Source: an uncultured Oscillospiraceae bacterium (lineage in GTDB: Bacteria > Bacillota > Clostridia > Oscillospirales > Oscillospiraceae). Taken from it: a stretch of 64,000 bases of DNA. How positions within the stretch are numbered: the first letter of the stretch is position 1; each line of letters begins with the position of its first letter. Below the pieces are notes generated by a model. That model had not been told where the DNA came from. It searched no databases and saw nothing but the letters and a program-made list of their open reading frames with translations. The translations under genes were made by a program, and so were the position numbers. The stretch spans positions 1 through 64,000 of the forward strand of contig CALWXJ010000019.1 of NCBI GenBank assembly GCA_944385475.1. Reading direction: 5' to 3'. Below are positions 25,359 through 33,923 of the stretch, one piece after another.

Positions 25359-26717
25359 TCAATCGGAGATGCCCATATGTTCCCACTTGTGGCCCCGGTA
25401 GCGGGGCAGGAAGAAGGAGATGCGCACCACCCAGTCGCAGTACATGGCCAGCCACACCCCCAAAACGCCAAAACCCATCCGGCCCAGCAGGATGCCAAAG
25501 CCCACCCGGACAATCCACATGGAGGCACTGGAGACGATCATGGTGAAGCGCAGGTCTCCCGCCGCCCGCAGGGCTTGCGGCAGGGTAAAGGCCAACGCCC
25601 AGATCAAAATCCCCGCAGCCCCATAGGTCCACATCAGCTGCCGGGCATAGGTGCCAGCCTCTGCGGAAACATTGTAAAGCCGCAAAATCAGCGGCAGGGC
25701 CACCGTGATCAGCGTCACGGTAATAGCGATGGCTATCACAGCCATTTTCATCAGTTTGCGGGTATAATAGCGGGCTTTTTCGATCTCTCCCGCTCCTACA
25801 CACTGGGATACCACCGTCACCATGCCAAGTCCGATGGCCAGACCCGGGGCAATCTCAATACCCGAGAGAGTATTGCCGATGGCGTTGGCCGCCACGGAGG
25901 CGGTACCCATGGTGGCAATGGTAGAAAGGAGCATGATCTTGCCCAGCTGGAACATGGCGCCCTCCATCCCGTTGGGCACACCGAAGCGCAGGATGTTTTT
26001 CATCATCTGCAGATCATGATGGAAGGTGGGCCGGCCCACCTTCACCGCAAGGCCCGGGCGGCCCAGCAGCGCCAGGATCACCACCGCCGCCACCATCCGG
26101 GACACCAGGGTGGGGATCGCCACCCCCTCCACACCCATATGCAGTCCGAAGATCAAAATGGCGTTGCCCGCCACGTTGATGCCGTTCATCAGCAGGGAAA
26201 CCCGCATGGACACCCCGGAGTTGCCCATCACCCGGAACAGTGCTGCCCCGGTATTATACAGCGCGATAAAGGGGATGGACAGCTCCACGATCAGATAGTA
26301 GGTATTGGCATAGGCGGCCACATCCGGCTCCACCTGGCCGAATACCACATTGAGCACAAACCCCTTTCCCACATACATCAGGGCCATCACCAGCAAGGAG
26401 CACTCCGCCATCAGCAAGAGCATCTGCATCCCCGAACGCCCCGCCCGGCCTGCCTCCTGGCGGCCCAGATACTGCCCCACCACCACGGCGCCGCCGGTGG
26501 CCAGGGAGGAGAACATATTGATCAGCAGCACATTTACCGAATCCACCAGGGAAACGGCGGAGATGGCCGCCTCCCCCACCTGAGCCACCATGATGGAGTC
26601 CGCCAGGCCCACCATAATAGCCAGCAGCTGCTCGATGACCAGCGGGATCACCAGCTTTAAAAGATCCCGCTGGGAAAAATAGATTCCCCCGTCATTCTCG
26701 AATGTCCGCTTGTCCAT
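25359..26717 (-). CDS. MATE family efflux transporter (copy 2)
   Basis: A 452-aa, about 12-TM transporter of the NorM/DinF-like MATE branch (LVIPLVIEQLLAIMVGLADSIMVAQVG at the N-terminus, and VVVGQYLGRQEA). The C-terminal half repeats the fold. ATG at 26717 has AAAGGAT upstream and overlaps the 3' end of the AraC regulator by 26 bp, so the two are one transcription unit; this suggests that the regulator controls an efflux function in response to a small molecule. Confidence 0.9.
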   Translation of the reverse strand: MDKRTFENDGGIYFSQRDLLKLVIPLVIEQLLAIMVGLADSIMVAQVGEAAISAVSLVDSVNVLLINMFSSLATGGAVVVGQYLGRQEAGRAGRSGMQMLLLMAECSLLVMALMYVGKGFVLNVVFGQVEPDVAAYANTYYLIVELSIPFIALYNTGAALFRVMGNSGVSMRVSLLMNGINVAGNAILIFGLHMGVEGVAIPTLVSRMVAAVVILALLGRPGLAVKVGRPTFHHDLQMMKNILRFGVPNGMEGAMFQLGKIMLLSTIATMGTASVAANAIGNTLSGIEIAPGLAIGLGMVTVVSQCVGAGEIEKARYYTRKLMKMAVIAIAITVTLITVALPLILRLYNVSAEAGTYARQLMWTYGAAGILIWALAFTLPQALRAAGDLRFTMIVSSASMWIVRVGFGILLGRMGFGVLGVWLAMYCDWVVRISFFLPRYRGHKWEHMGISD

Positions 26718-27585
26718 AGTATCCTTTCCGTCCCGCGGCGGCAAAGGCCCTGGGGCTCATATGAAATGTGCTGCGGAAAGCCCGCAGAAACGTGGAATAC
26801 TCCCGAAACCCCGCCTCTCCCGCCGCCTGCATCACCGGCATGCCGGAGCGGATCAGCTCCCCTGCCCGCAGCAACCGCTTTTGATTGACATACTGATGCA
26901 GGGTATAGCCTGTGACGTCCTTGAAGCGGTGCATCAGGTAATAGCGGCTGAGGAAAAAGGTCTTTGCCAGGGTGTCCACGGAGAGGTCCCCCGGCAGATT
27001 CGCCGCGATATGGCGCAAAATCTCCTCGATCTTGGGGTCGGCCCGGTAACTCTCTTCCTCCCGGCAGGGGGCGTCCCGCCCCAGGAGATCCCGGTTCACA
27101 GCGATCAGCAGCTGCTGGCAAAGCGTATCTGCCAGACGGCGGGAGCCGAACTGCACATCCCGCTGCGCCTGCTCCAGGCGCTGGAAAAGCTCCATATAGG
27201 AAAGGCGGCGGTCCGCGTCAGGCCGCAGTAGATGGAATCCCTGCTCCCGGGTGGCGTCAAAGCAGGCATCCAGAGGCTCCTCCGGATCACTGCGGCTGCG
27301 CAGCCATTCCCGGCCCAGCCACAGCACCATCCGCTCATAGGGCTGGGACGCGTCCATCACCGGCCGGTGGATGAGATTGTGCTGGACCAGCAAAATGTCC
27401 CAGGGCTTGAGAAAATAGGTCACTCCCTCCACCACATACGTCACTTTCCCCCCCAGGGGTAAAATGAGCTTATCAAACTCATGATAGTGGTATTCCAACC
27501 GGGGAGCCAGACTGTCTTTCAAATGAAACAGGCGGAAATTTTCGTTGAGATAGCCCCTTTTATCCGCCTCATTGATCTCCGGCAA
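26692..27585 (-). CDS. AraC family transcriptional regulator with cupin sensor
   Basis: A 297-aa regulator. The N-terminal part (about 15-110; RLEYHYHEFDKLILPLGG, FLKPWDILLVQHNLIHRP) is an AraC-type cupin ligand-binding domain. The C-terminal part (about 190-290) carries two helix-turn-helix units: LSVDTLAKTFFLSRYYLMHRFK and VMQAAGEAGFREYSTFLRAFR. TTG at 27585 follows GGAGGGACGGG; a TTG at 27603 is also in frame. It is co-transcribed with the MATE gene that it overlaps. Confidence 0.88.
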   Translation of the reverse strand: MPEINEADKRGYLNENFRLFHLKDSLAPRLEYHYHEFDKLILPLGGKVTYVVEGVTYFLKPWDILLVQHNLIHRPVMDASQPYERMVLWLGREWLRSRSDPEEPLDACFDATREQGFHLLRPDADRRLSYMELFQRLEQAQRDVQFGSRRLADTLCQQLLIAVNRDLLGRDAPCREEESYRADPKIEEILRHIAANLPGDLSVDTLAKTFFLSRYYLMHRFKDVTGYTLHQYVNQKRLLRAGELIRSGMPVMQAAGEAGFREYSTFLRAFRSTFHMSPRAFAAAGRKGYYGQADIRE

Positions 27586-27615
27586 TCCCGTCCCTCCCCT
27601 CAATGCGATTTTTTT

Positions 27616-27644
27616 ATATTACTCCATTTTTCCCCTGTCCACAA
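27616..27644 (-). promoter_or_regulatory. sigma-A promoter of araC-type regulator/MATE operon
   Basis: On the minus strand TTGTGG (27639-27644), 17-bp spacer, TAATAT (27616-27621), close to the start codon. Confidence 0.65.
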
Positions 27645-27818
27645 GGGGGCAAACAAAAACCCCCCATTTCCCCCTCCGCCCCGTGCCGCAAAGTCTTCAG
27701 CCGTCAGGGAAGCAGGGGCATCAAAATTATCCTTTCCTTTTTCTCCAAAATCCTCTATACTAAGAAAAACCATCCCCGTGCCGCCGGGTCTTGGCGGCAA
27801 GGATGAAGGAGGAGAGCC

Positions 27819-28649
27819 ATGAGCCGCGCTGATGAGATTTTCATCCAAAACTGCCGGGACATTCTGGATCACGGCGTCTGGGACACGGATCTTCCTGTCC
27901 GTCCCCGGTGGGAGGACGGGACTCCCGCCCACACCGTGAAAAAATTTGGGATTATCAACCGCTACAATCTGCAGGAGGAATTCCCCATTCTCACCCTTCG
28001 CCGCACCTATTGGAAGACGGCAGTGGACGAACTTCTCTGGATCTGGCAGAAGAAATCCAACAATATCCACGACTTAAACGCCCACATCTGGGATCAGTGG
28101 GCCGACGAAAACGGCTCCATCGGCAAGGCCTACGGCTATCAGCTTGCCGTCAAGCACCGCTATGCCGAGGGGGAGATGGACCAGGTGGACCGGGTGCTCT
28201 ACGATCTCAAGCACAACCCCGCCTCCCGGCGCATCATGACCAATCTCTACAATTTCCAGGACCTCCACGAGATGCACCTCTATCCCTGCGCCTACTCCAT
28301 GACCTTCAATGTCTCCGGCAACGTCTTAAATGCCATTTTAAATCAGCGCAGCCAGGACATGCTGGCCGCCAATAACTGGAACGTGGTGCAGTATGCGGTG
28401 CTGGTATTCATGTTTGCCCAGGTCAGCGGCCTTGTTCCCGGGGAACTGGTCCATGTCATCGCCGATGCCCACATCTATGACCGGCACGTCCCCATTGTGG
28501 AAAAAATGCTCACCCAGTCCCCCTCTCCGGCGCCGAAACTCACCGTGGACCCCGCAGTCACGGATTTTTATGCCTTCACCCGGGACAGCTTCTCCCTGGA
28601 GGGCTACGCTCCCGCGCCCTTTGGGGACAAGATCCCCATCGCCATTTGA
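27819..28649 (+). CDS. thyA: thymidylate synthase, phi3T-like ThyA branch
   Basis: Makes dTMP from dUMP using 5,10-methylenetetrahydrofolate. The 276-aa protein has the catalytic Cys in LYPCAYSMTF near residue 157 and the dUMP-binding RSQD and NVVQYAVL blocks near 175-195. The sequence GTPAHTVKKFG...WKTAVDELLWIWQKKSNNIHDLN resembles the phage phi3T/Bacillus ThyA branch rather than the common branch with PPCH. ATG follows AGGAGGAG. A 7-bp stem-loop lies just upstream (27779-27800) and a TATACT is at 27756. It is followed 11 bp later by folA, the enzyme that recycles the dihydrofolate produced. Confidence 0.95.
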   Translation: MSRADEIFIQNCRDILDHGVWDTDLPVRPRWEDGTPAHTVKKFGIINRYNLQEEFPILTLRRTYWKTAVDELLWIWQKKSNNIHDLNAHIWDQWADENGSIGKAYGYQLAVKHRYAEGEMDQVDRVLYDLKHNPASRRIMTNLYNFQDLHEMHLYPCAYSMTFNVSGNVLNAILNQRSQDMLAANNWNVVQYAVLVFMFAQVSGLVPGELVHVIADAHIYDRHVPIVEKMLTQSPSPAPKLTVDPAVTDFYAFTRDSFSLEGYAPAPFGDKIPIAI

Positions 28650-28660
28650 GGAGGTTCACT

Positions 28661-29170
28661 ATGAATGCTATCGTCGTGGTGGACCGCAACTGGGCCATCG
28701 GGAGGAACAACGCCCTCCTTTTCTCCCTGCCCACAGATATGAAGCGCTTCCGCTCCCTGACCACCGGAGGCACTGTGATCTTAGGCCGCAAGACCCTGGA
28801 CTCCTTCCCCGGCGGCAGGCCCCTGCCCCGCCGCCGCAACATCGTCATCACCCGCAACCCGGACTTCACCCGGGAGGGGGCCGAGGTGGTGCCCAGCATC
28901 CAAGCGGCCTTGGAGCGCTCTGCCGGTGAAGATCCGGACAAGCTGTGGGTCATCGGGGGCGGCAGCATCTATGCCGCCCTGCTTCCCCGGTGTAAGGCAG
29001 TGTTCCTTACCCAAGTGGACGCCGAAGCCCAGGGGGCCGACACCTTCTTCCCCGACTTAAACACACACCCGGACTGGGAGGTGGCGCACACCGGCGATCC
29101 CATTACAGAGAACGGATTCACTTACCGATTTGTAGAGTATATCAATCAAAACCATCAATATAATATATAA
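28661..29170 (+). CDS. folA: dihydrofolate reductase
   Basis: Reduces dihydrofolate to tetrahydrofolate with NADPH. The 169-aa protein starts MNAIVVVDRNWAIGRNNALLFSLPTDMKRF, the DHFR N-terminal signature with the acidic active-site Asp (PTDMKRF), followed by GRKTLDSFPGGRPLP and the NADPH motif VIGGGSIYAALLP near residue 98. ATG at 28661 has GAGGAGG 6 bases upstream. It forms an operon with thyA, closing the dTMP folate cycle, and ends at a shared terminator. Confidence 0.95.
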   Translation: MNAIVVVDRNWAIGRNNALLFSLPTDMKRFRSLTTGGTVILGRKTLDSFPGGRPLPRRRNIVITRNPDFTREGAEVVPSIQAALERSAGEDPDKLWVIGGGSIYAALLPRCKAVFLTQVDAEAQGADTFFPDLNTHPDWEVAHTGDPITENGFTYRFVEYINQNHQYNI

Positions 29171-29204
29171 AAAGAGCCCGCCGATCTTTTCGGCGGGCTC
29201 TTTT
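29170..29204. terminator. terminator of thyA-folA
   Basis: 15-bp stem (AAAAGAGCCCGCCGA and complement) overlapping the last codons of folA, with A- and T-runs on its two sides. Confidence 0.85.
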
Positions 29205-29417
29205 GATCCTGGTCTTACATTTGGGGAGCAGACTTTGGCAGGCCCCGGTGCCCTCCCCGGTAGGCGGCGCTGCACGGCTCATGGCCGGAATACAGCGGTA
29301 TCCACCCCCAAAATGTCCCCCCGCCGATGGCCTCAAAATCCGCCGCTTTCCCACCTCCTTTCAAGGATAAGACACACCCATCCCCTATTCGTTCCGGCGT
29401 TTTCCCGAAAAGCCGCA
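29205..29417. other. intergenic region between folA and recG
   Basis: About 215 bp. A 67-codon minus-strand frame crosses most of it but has no ribosome site and no recognisable sequence. I see no RNA fold of a known class here. Confidence 0.35.
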
Positions 29418-29446
29418 TTGTTTTTCCACGGCAGATATTATATAAT
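29418..29446 (+). promoter_or_regulatory. sigma-A promoter of recG
   Basis: TTGTTT (29418-29423), 17-bp spacer, TATAAT (29441-29446), 33 bp before the recG ATG. Confidence 0.8.
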
Positions 29447-29479
29447 GGAACAAACGTACTGTGCAAGGAGGCGGGCCCC

Positions 29480-31531
29480 ATGGCGGATCTTTCCACCAAC
29501 ATACAATTCATCCGGGGCATCGGCCCTCAGAAGGCCAAGGCCCTGGGGAAGCTGGGCATCACCACACTGCAAGACCTTATTGCCTACCTCCCCCGCCGCT
29601 ATGAGGACCGCAGGGCACTGCGGCACATTGCGGACCTTCAAAATGGAGAGACCGCCTGTGTGGCGGCTATGGTGGCGTCTCCCCCCACCCTTGCCCACAT
29701 CCGCAAGGGCATGGACCTCATCAAAGTCCGGGCGGTGGACGAGACCGGAGCGCTGGATGTGACCTTTTTCAACCAGACCTGGCTGAAAACCAGCCTCCGG
29801 CAAGGGGAGACCTATATCTTCTGCGGCCGGGCGGAGGGGAACCTCCTGCACCGTCAGATGGCCTCTCCCATCGTGGAATTGGCGGGCCGCCGGGAACAGA
29901 CGGGCCGCATCGTCCCCATCTATCCCCTCACCGCCGGAGTCTCCCAGCTGGTGCTCTTCCGGTCCATCCGTCAGGGGCTGGATGCGTGCGCTGATATTTT
30001 GCCGGACGTGCTGCCGGACGATATCCGCCGGGCCCATCACCTGTGCCGCATCGGCTATGCCTATGAGAACATTCATTTTCCGGAAAGCGCCGAGGCCCTG
30101 GACATTGCCCGGCGGCGCCTGGCCTTTGAGGAACTGTTCCTCTTCTCCATCGGCTTAAAGCGGCTGCGCAGCCGCCGGGAGGTAGTCTCTGTCCCGCCCT
30201 GCCAGGAGGTGGACATGGGGGGCTTTTTTGGTGCCCTGCCCTTCACCCTGACGGATGCTCAGCGCCGCTGCGTGGAGGAGGCTCTGCAGGACATGCGCTC
30301 TGGCACACCCATGAACCGCCTGTGCCAGGGGGACGTGGGCTCCGGCAAGACCATGGTGGCCGCCGCATGCGTATACTTCATGGTGAAAAACGGCCGCCAG
30401 GCGGCCTTGATGGCCCCCACGGAAATCCTGGCCCGGCAGCACTATGGGGGCCTTGCCCCCCTGATGGAGCAGCTGGGCATCCGCTGCGCCCTGCTGACAG
30501 GCTCCACCAGTGCCAAAACCAAGCGCTCCGTTTTGCAGCAGCTATCCTCCGGGGAGATCGACTTTGCCATCGGCACCCATGCCCTCCTCACCGGCAGCGT
30601 GGAATTTGCCGACCTGGGATTGGTGGTCACCGACGAGCAGCACCGCTTCGGCGTTGCCCAGCGGGCGGCCCTGGCGGCGAAAGGCTCCCATCCCCACATG
30701 CTGGTGATGTCCGCCACCCCCATCCCCCGGACGTTGGCGCTGATTTTATATGGGGACCTGGACGTCTCCATCATCGACCAGCTCCCTCCGGGAAGAAAAC
30801 CGGTGGAGACCTACGCCGTCCCCGGCAGCTACCGTCCCCGGATCTACGCCTTTTTGGACAAGCTCATGGCGGAGGGCCGCCAGGCCTACATCGTCTGTCC
30901 GATGGTGGAAGAGAGCGATGATGCCGCCGCCGATGACCGCAAGGCCGTCACCGCCTATGCCGAAAAGCTCCAGGAGGAGGTCTTTCCCCATCGGAGCGTG
31001 GCCTTCGTCCACGGGAAGATGAAGCCCCGGGAAAAGGAGGCAGTAATGGCCGCCTTTGCCGCTGGAAAGACGGATATTCTGGTCTCCACCACCGTCATTG
31101 AGGTGGGGGTGGACGTGCCCAACGCCGCCGTCATGGTCATCGAAAACGCCGAGCGCTTCGGCCTCAGCCAGCTCCACCAGCTGCGGGGCCGGGTGGGCCG
31201 GGGGCAGCACCAGTCTTACTGCATCCTCATCTCTGACAACCGCAACGAAGAGACCCGGGAGCGGCTGAAGGTCATGACGAAAACCACCGACGGCTTCCGC
31301 ATCGCGGAGGAGGATCTGCGGCTGCGGGGTCCCGGCGACTTCTTTGGAGAGCGTCAGCACGGATTGCCGGGGCTGAAGATCGCAGACCTGGGCTGCGGCA
31401 CGGATCTTCTCCGGGAGGCGCAGCAGGCGGCGGAGGAACTGCTCTCCCAGGACCCGAATCTTACCACCTGCCCCGCCACGGCGGTGCGGGTGGAGGCGCT
31501 CTTTACCCAAAATGCCAACACGCTGAACTGA
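29480..31531 (+). CDS. recG: ATP-dependent DNA helicase RecG
   Basis: Branch-migration helicase for stalled forks and recombination intermediates. The 683-aa protein has the N-terminal wedge OB-fold (about 1-230, starting IRGIGPQKAKALGKLGI), Walker A GDVGSGKTM near 285, the DEQH box (VVTDEQHRFGVAQR) near 386, SATPIPRTL near 413, and motifs V-VI (STTVIEVGVDVPNA, QLRGRVGRG) near 540-575. The length is normal. ATG follows CAAGGAGG. It is transcribed alone. Confidence 0.96.
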   Translation: MADLSTNIQFIRGIGPQKAKALGKLGITTLQDLIAYLPRRYEDRRALRHIADLQNGETACVAAMVASPPTLAHIRKGMDLIKVRAVDETGALDVTFFNQTWLKTSLRQGETYIFCGRAEGNLLHRQMASPIVELAGRREQTGRIVPIYPLTAGVSQLVLFRSIRQGLDACADILPDVLPDDIRRAHHLCRIGYAYENIHFPESAEALDIARRRLAFEELFLFSIGLKRLRSRREVVSVPPCQEVDMGGFFGALPFTLTDAQRRCVEEALQDMRSGTPMNRLCQGDVGSGKTMVAAACVYFMVKNGRQAALMAPTEILARQHYGGLAPLMEQLGIRCALLTGSTSAKTKRSVLQQLSSGEIDFAIGTHALLTGSVEFADLGLVVTDEQHRFGVAQRAALAAKGSHPHMLVMSATPIPRTLALILYGDLDVSIIDQLPPGRKPVETYAVPGSYRPRIYAFLDKLMAEGRQAYIVCPMVEESDDAAADDRKAVTAYAEKLQEEVFPHRSVAFVHGKMKPREKEAVMAAFAAGKTDILVSTTVIEVGVDVPNAAVMVIENAERFGLSQLHQLRGRVGRGQHQSYCILISDNRNEETRERLKVMTKTTDGFRIAEEDLRLRGPGDFFGERQHGLPGLKIADLGCGTDLLREAQQAAEELLSQDPNLTTCPATAVRVEALFTQNANTLN

Positions 31532-31569
31532 CAAGACGCCCAAGGTACGCCCCCGGCGTCTTGTTTTTT
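31532..31569 (+). terminator. terminator of recG
   Basis: Stem CAAGACGCC / GGCGTCTTG with a 14-nt loop followed by TTTTTT. Confidence 0.8.
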
Positions 31570-31576
31570 CTTTTTT

Positions 31577-31603
31577 TGTGACCGATGGCCCTTTTGAATC
31601 GTA
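31577..31603 (+). promoter_or_regulatory. possible ECF-type promoter
   Basis: TGTGACC (31577-31583), 16-bp spacer and CGTA (31600-31603) lie directly before the sigma-factor gene. The form is like many ECF promoters, which often autoregulate; no sigma-A promoter is visible here. Weak evidence. Confidence 0.3.
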
Positions 31604-31626
31604 AAAAAGGCAGAGGAGGTGAGACG

Positions 31627-32094
31627 ATGACCAACCAAGAGCTGCTTTTTGAAAAAACATACGAGACCTATGGCCCCTCCCTGTACCGCTTCTGCCTGCT
31701 GCAGATGAAAAATCCCGCGGATGCCGAAGACGTGCTGCAGGAGGTCTTTTTCAAGCGGCTGTACCGGGCTCCCTCCTTCGCCTCGCCGGAGCATGAGCGG
31801 CGGTGGCTGTTCCGGGTGGCCCTGAATCAGTGCCGGGACGCCTGGAAGCACGCCAGCCGGCGGGAAGTCCCTCTGGAGGTGGCCAGCGGGGCGGTGACAC
31901 CGGAGGAGCTGGGTCTTTTGGAACAGGTGTCCCGGCTTCCGGAGCCCCAGCGGGTGGTGCTGCACCTGCACTACTATGAGGGCTACACCCTCCGGGAGAT
32001 CGCCGGGCTGCTGGGTGTAACGGTGCCCACAGTGAAGATGCGCCTGAAACGGGGGCGAGACACCCTGCGGAAAACATGGGAGGAATCACGATGA
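31627..32094 (+). CDS. RNA polymerase ECF-type sigma factor
   Basis: A 155-aa sigma-70 family protein with region 2 (YGPSLYRFCLLQMKNPADAEDVLQEVF, about 12-45) and region 4 (LPEPQRVVLHLHYYEGYTLREIAGLLGVTVPTVKMRLKRGRDTL, about 98-145), and no region 3 or 1. It directs polymerase to a stress or signal regulon. ATG at 31627 has AGAGGAGG upstream. Its stop overlaps the start of the next gene as ATGA, so the two products are made together, as for sigma/anti-sigma pairs. Confidence 0.92.
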   Translation: MTNQELLFEKTYETYGPSLYRFCLLQMKNPADAEDVLQEVFFKRLYRAPSFASPEHERRWLFRVALNQCRDAWKHASRREVPLEVASGAVTPEELGLLEQVSRLPEPQRVVLHLHYYEGYTLREIAGLLGVTVPTVKMRLKRGRDTLRKTWEESR

Positions 32095-33221
32095 AAACGC
32101 TCTATCAAAACGCCATGGAACACTGCGCCCCACCGGAGGAGCTGAAAGAGCGCCTGCAAAAACGGGTCTTTGCCACCCAGCCTCCGGCAGAGGCCCGCCG
32201 GGTCTTTCATCCCCGGGGCTTCTTCCGCCGCGCGGCGCTGGCGGCTATTTTGGCAGCGATCCTTTGTATATCCGCCGTGGCGGCCGTGGTGGCGAATTGG
32301 GATGCCATCCTCTCCCGCCGCTTCGGAGAGGAGGCCGCTGAGACCCCCATGGGCCAGGCTGCATTCCAGGAGGTGCTGGTCACCAGCATCTGCGACGATG
32401 TGACGCTGACCGTGCGGCAGGCCCTGTGCAGCGACAAGACCGTCTATCTGGTGCTGGACTACCACTTGCCCGCAACCGTGGACCCGGCGTGGATGGAGGA
32501 GATATGCGCGGATGAGGATGCCGTTTTGTACGTCCCCAAAGTCTCTTTTTACGCCACCGGGGAGGTGGCCTGGGAGGAGCTCCAGGAGGCGGACGGAGCG
32601 CTCTGGGCGGATCTGGACTGGGGAGATACCACTTCGTACAGCTCCTACCTCTCCCGGAGCAATTTCCTCTTCCCCTACCGCTTTTTGGGGGGCGCCTCCT
32701 CCAGGGTGGAATCCCAGGGGTATGATGCCGCCTCCGGCACCCTCACCTACCTTCTGGAGTACACCGCCAAATCCACTTCCCAGTCCCTGGGAGATCAGCC
32801 CCTGACTATCCTGGTGGGACCTCCCTGCGTTGAAAAGGACGGAACCTCCACCCCGCTGGCGGATCACCCCGCCCTCCTCACCTTCCAGCCGGAGTATTCC
32901 TCTCAGACCCTGACAGGGACGTATCGGGACGAGGCAGGCTGCACCCTTACAGTGACCCTCTCCCCCTTCGCCATCAACGTGGATACCTACGGCGCCGGCC
33001 TTGAAAGTCTGGAGGACCTCTACCACAGTGTCTTCCTGATCCTCTCCGACGGCACCCGGCCGGCCCTGACGGACCTCACCCTGGGCTGCAGCGGCAGCGC
33101 CGGCGGCCCCACAGGGGCCCCGCCCACCTCTGTTTCCCTCCAAACCACCCTCTCAGAGCTTTTAGATGTCTCCCAGGTGGAGGCAGTGGAGGTGGGGTCC
33201 TTTACCGTGGAAATGGGCTGA
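32091..33221 (+). CDS. DUF4179-type membrane protein, likely anti-sigma factor
   Basis: A 376-aa protein with a cytoplasmic N-terminus of about 45 residues, one TM helix (AALAAILAAILCISAVAAVVAN, about 47-68) and a large extracytoplasmic beta-rich domain that resembles DUF4179. The type-II topology and coupling to an ECF sigma gene suggest that the N-terminus holds the sigma factor at the membrane until a signal arrives. No zinc anti-sigma HXXXCXXC motif is seen; the N-terminus has a single His-Cys (MEHCAPPEE). The gene ends at a terminator. Confidence 0.75.
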   Translation: MKTLYQNAMEHCAPPEELKERLQKRVFATQPPAEARRVFHPRGFFRRAALAAILAAILCISAVAAVVANWDAILSRRFGEEAAETPMGQAAFQEVLVTSICDDVTLTVRQALCSDKTVYLVLDYHLPATVDPAWMEEICADEDAVLYVPKVSFYATGEVAWEELQEADGALWADLDWGDTTSYSSYLSRSNFLFPYRFLGGASSRVESQGYDAASGTLTYLLEYTAKSTSQSLGDQPLTILVGPPCVEKDGTSTPLADHPALLTFQPEYSSQTLTGTYRDEAGCTLTVTLSPFAINVDTYGAGLESLEDLYHSVFLILSDGTRPALTDLTLGCSGSAGGPTGAPPTSVSLQTTLSELLDVSQVEAVEVGSFTVEMG

Positions 33222-33249
33222 CGGACCCCTTCGCCGGGAAACATGCAGC

Positions 33250-33280
33250 AAAAAAGCCGCCCTTAAGGGCGGCTTTTTTA
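33250..33280. terminator. bidirectional terminator
   Basis: Stem AAAAAAGCCGCCC with loop TTAA and its complement, T-run on both strands. Confidence 0.85.
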
Positions 33281-33343
33281 TCATGCCTTTACACCGGCAA
33301 GGCGCCTTTTTCCCCGGAGAAGTTCCCCGGCAGGCTGCGGCTT

Positions 33344-33919
33344 TTATTTCAGTTGGTCCAGCGTCAGGGAGAAACTGTCCATAAAGGTGCCCAGGAAGTA
33401 ATCCACCTCCTGAAGGCCATAGCTCTCCAGCGCCGCCCGGGTCTGGGCAGCGGCGTCCCGGAATTCGGCGTTGCCCGCCTTCAGCTCCTCCACGCACTTG
33501 ATATAGGCCGAGAGCTTGTCCGCCGCTTTCACGATCTTTTCCGTCTGGGGGTCCACCTGGGTCAGCACCGGGGCATAGCACCCCTGGAGCTGCGGCGGCA
33601 GCATGCGCAGCAGCTTTTCCTGGGCCACCCGCTCCACCGCCTGATAGGCGCTGCGAATGGCAGGGTTGTCGTATTTGATGGGAGTGGGCATATCCCCGGT
33701 GAGGATCTCACTGGCGTCATGGTACAGCGCCGCCACCGCCACCGCCCCAGCGTCCACATCCCCGCCGAACATCTCATTGCGGATCACCGCCAGGGCATGG
33801 GCCAGGACGGCCACCTGATGGCTGTGCTCCTGGACATTTTCCGGGGCGGTGTTGCGCATCAGCGCCCAGCGCTGGATAAACCGCATCCGGGAAAGGTAGG
33901 CAAAAAAGTGGCTTTTCAT
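33344..33919 (-). CDS. yfbR: 5'-deoxynucleotidase, YfbR-like HD hydrolase
   Basis: Dephosphorylates deoxyribonucleoside 5'-monophosphates. The 191-aa protein has the YfbR pattern: RWALMRNTAPENVQEHSHQVA with His33 and partner, the HD pair in ALYHDASEILTGDMPTPIKY near residues 68-69, and Asp in KAADKLSAYIKCVEE near 133. The start is ATG at 33919 with AAGGAG 8-9 bases upstream. It is 4 bp after mtaB and in the same operon. Confidence 0.9.
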   Translation of the reverse strand: MKSHFFAYLSRMRFIQRWALMRNTAPENVQEHSHQVAVLAHALAVIRNEMFGGDVDAGAVAVAALYHDASEILTGDMPTPIKYDNPAIRSAYQAVERVAQEKLLRMLPPQLQGCYAPVLTQVDPQTEKIVKAADKLSAYIKCVEELKAGNAEFRDAAAQTRAALESYGLQEVDYFLGTFMDSFSLTLDQLK

Positions 33920-33923
33920 CCCC

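Noticed and set aside
29215..29418. 67-codon minus-strand frame between folA and recG
   Set aside because: No ribosome site or recognised match, and it overlaps the recG promoter; kept only as a note.
31627..32094. Sporulation sigma factor
   Set aside because: Only regions 2 and 4 are present, at 155 aa; this is the ECF form.
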